From Sanguinoderma infundibulare (lineage: Eukaryota; Basidiomycota; Agaricomycetes; Polyporales; Polyporaceae), in assembly GCA_032821775.1 (NCBI GenBank), contig JAVLRN010000011.1, positions 1,922,001 to 1,986,000 on the forward strand: a DNA stretch of 64,000 nt, written 5' to 3'. Every line of letters begins with the position of its first letter. The stretch's first letter is position 1. Of this stretch, positions 63,515 to 64,000 are shown piece after piece. Both the position numbers and the translations under genes were made by a program. Under the pieces are notes generated by a model. That model was not told where the DNA came from. It saw nothing but the letters and a program-made list of their open reading frames with translations, and made no database searches.

Positions 63515-64000
63515 ATGAAACAGGAGAGCACATCCTCTTTCAGTCTGCTGCCAGAGGATATTCATCTACGCATCCTACTCCACCTCACGGCTGACGACAT
63601 ACTACGATGTCGAAAGGTGCTGCTATCTTATAATGTCTCATTAGTCACCAGTCGGTTTTGACAAAGTTCTCGTCAGACTTGCAGGCTCTTGGGCGAGCTC
63701 ACTCGCACTCTCGTAGTGCAGTACAAGATAGAGCTCGATGCCATGGGACTGGTCGATATCCCCACCACGACGAGACCGATGGTCGAGCGACATGAAAGAC
63801 TCCAGGCGTATCGGCATCGCTGGCACAATGCTCGATTCGCATGGGATCAGAAATTTCCCGCAAGCCGCCGCCCCGAGTGCTGGAATTGGACCGGCGGCCT
63901 TCTGCCATACATCCTGGATCCCGATTCTGCCGATGAACCTGCATTGCATCTCTATCGTCCTGCATCCCCTTCGAGAGGAACCGCCGACTTCTCTTGGTCT
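63515..64000 (+). CDS. F-box protein, partial (runs off the window)
   Basis: Exon 1 (63515-63616) starts MKQESTSSFSLLPEDIHLRI and ends ILRCRK; exon 2 (63677 to the edge) continues TCRLLGELTRTLVVQYKIEL. The F-box is split by an intron at the same codon as in the gene at 41343-43187, and the sequence after it is collinear with that gene: ERHERLQAYRHRWHNARFAW, TGGLLPYILDP, LHLYRPASPS. It is therefore a paralogue about 20 kb away and in the opposite orientation. Exon 1 ends in phase 0 at GTGCTG; the acceptor at 63676 restores the frame. The 3' part lies beyond base 64000. Confidence 0.85.

Overview
The window reads as nuclear DNA of a filamentous basidiomycete, most likely a mushroom-forming Agaricomycete. 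Genes are dense and split by many short introns (mostly 50-60 nt, GTRNGT...YAG), some with exons of only 17-28 nt. Families typical of that group are present: a DUF6535 membrane protein, two rapidly diverging F-box families, a single-chain ATP-citrate lyase, a DUF1275 membrane protein and a secreted GH28 pectinase. No operons, viral genes, CRISPR arrays or complete transposons were seen. Coordinates are spliced by hand from splice consensus, phase and remembered family conservation; no searches were run.

Layout. 0.4 kb: tRNA-Gln(CUG) with a short intron. 1.6-2.6 kb (-): UBL3/MUB-type prenylated ubiquitin-fold protein. 4.6-6.6 kb (-): glucose-6-phosphate isomerase. 7.5-12.6 kb (-): a head-to-tail array of three paralogues, each combining an F-box-like N terminus with a nucleotidyltransferase-like signature. 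15.1-19.2 kb (+): ATP-citrate lyase. 19.7-24.7 kb (+): long DUF6535 membrane protein. 25.5-26.9 kb (-): DUF1275 protein. 28.3-31.6 kb (-): Ser/Thr-rich single-pass surface protein. 33.8-35.0 kb (+): NAD(P)-dependent extended SDR reductase. 36.2-38.7 kb (+): 16-exon MFS transporter. 39.8-41.2 kb (+): secreted GDSL/SGNH esterase. 41.3-43.2 kb (-): F-box protein. 43.5-45.3 kb (-): endopolygalacturonase whose signal peptide is out of frame with the mature enzyme. 46.5-48.6 kb (-) and 48.8-53.7 kb (+): two long disordered proteins transcribed divergently from a 215-bp gap. 54.0-55.3 kb (-): scavenger decapping enzyme DcpS. 55.8-57.6 kb (+): secreted metallophosphoesterase. 60.7-62.0 kb (+): acidic zinc-finger protein. 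62.6-62.8 kb: an almost perfect 90-bp-arm hairpin. 63.5 kb to the end (+): a second F-box protein of the same family as the 42-kb gene, cut by the window edge.

The genes do not form an evident pathway cluster. GPI and ATP-citrate lyase are central carbon metabolism (glycolysis, and cytosolic acetyl-CoA supply). The polygalacturonase and GDSL esterase, separated by an F-box gene, could both act on plant cell wall material. The least explained elements are the F-box/nucleotidyltransferase-like array, the 62.7-kb hairpin and the GH28 reading-frame break.
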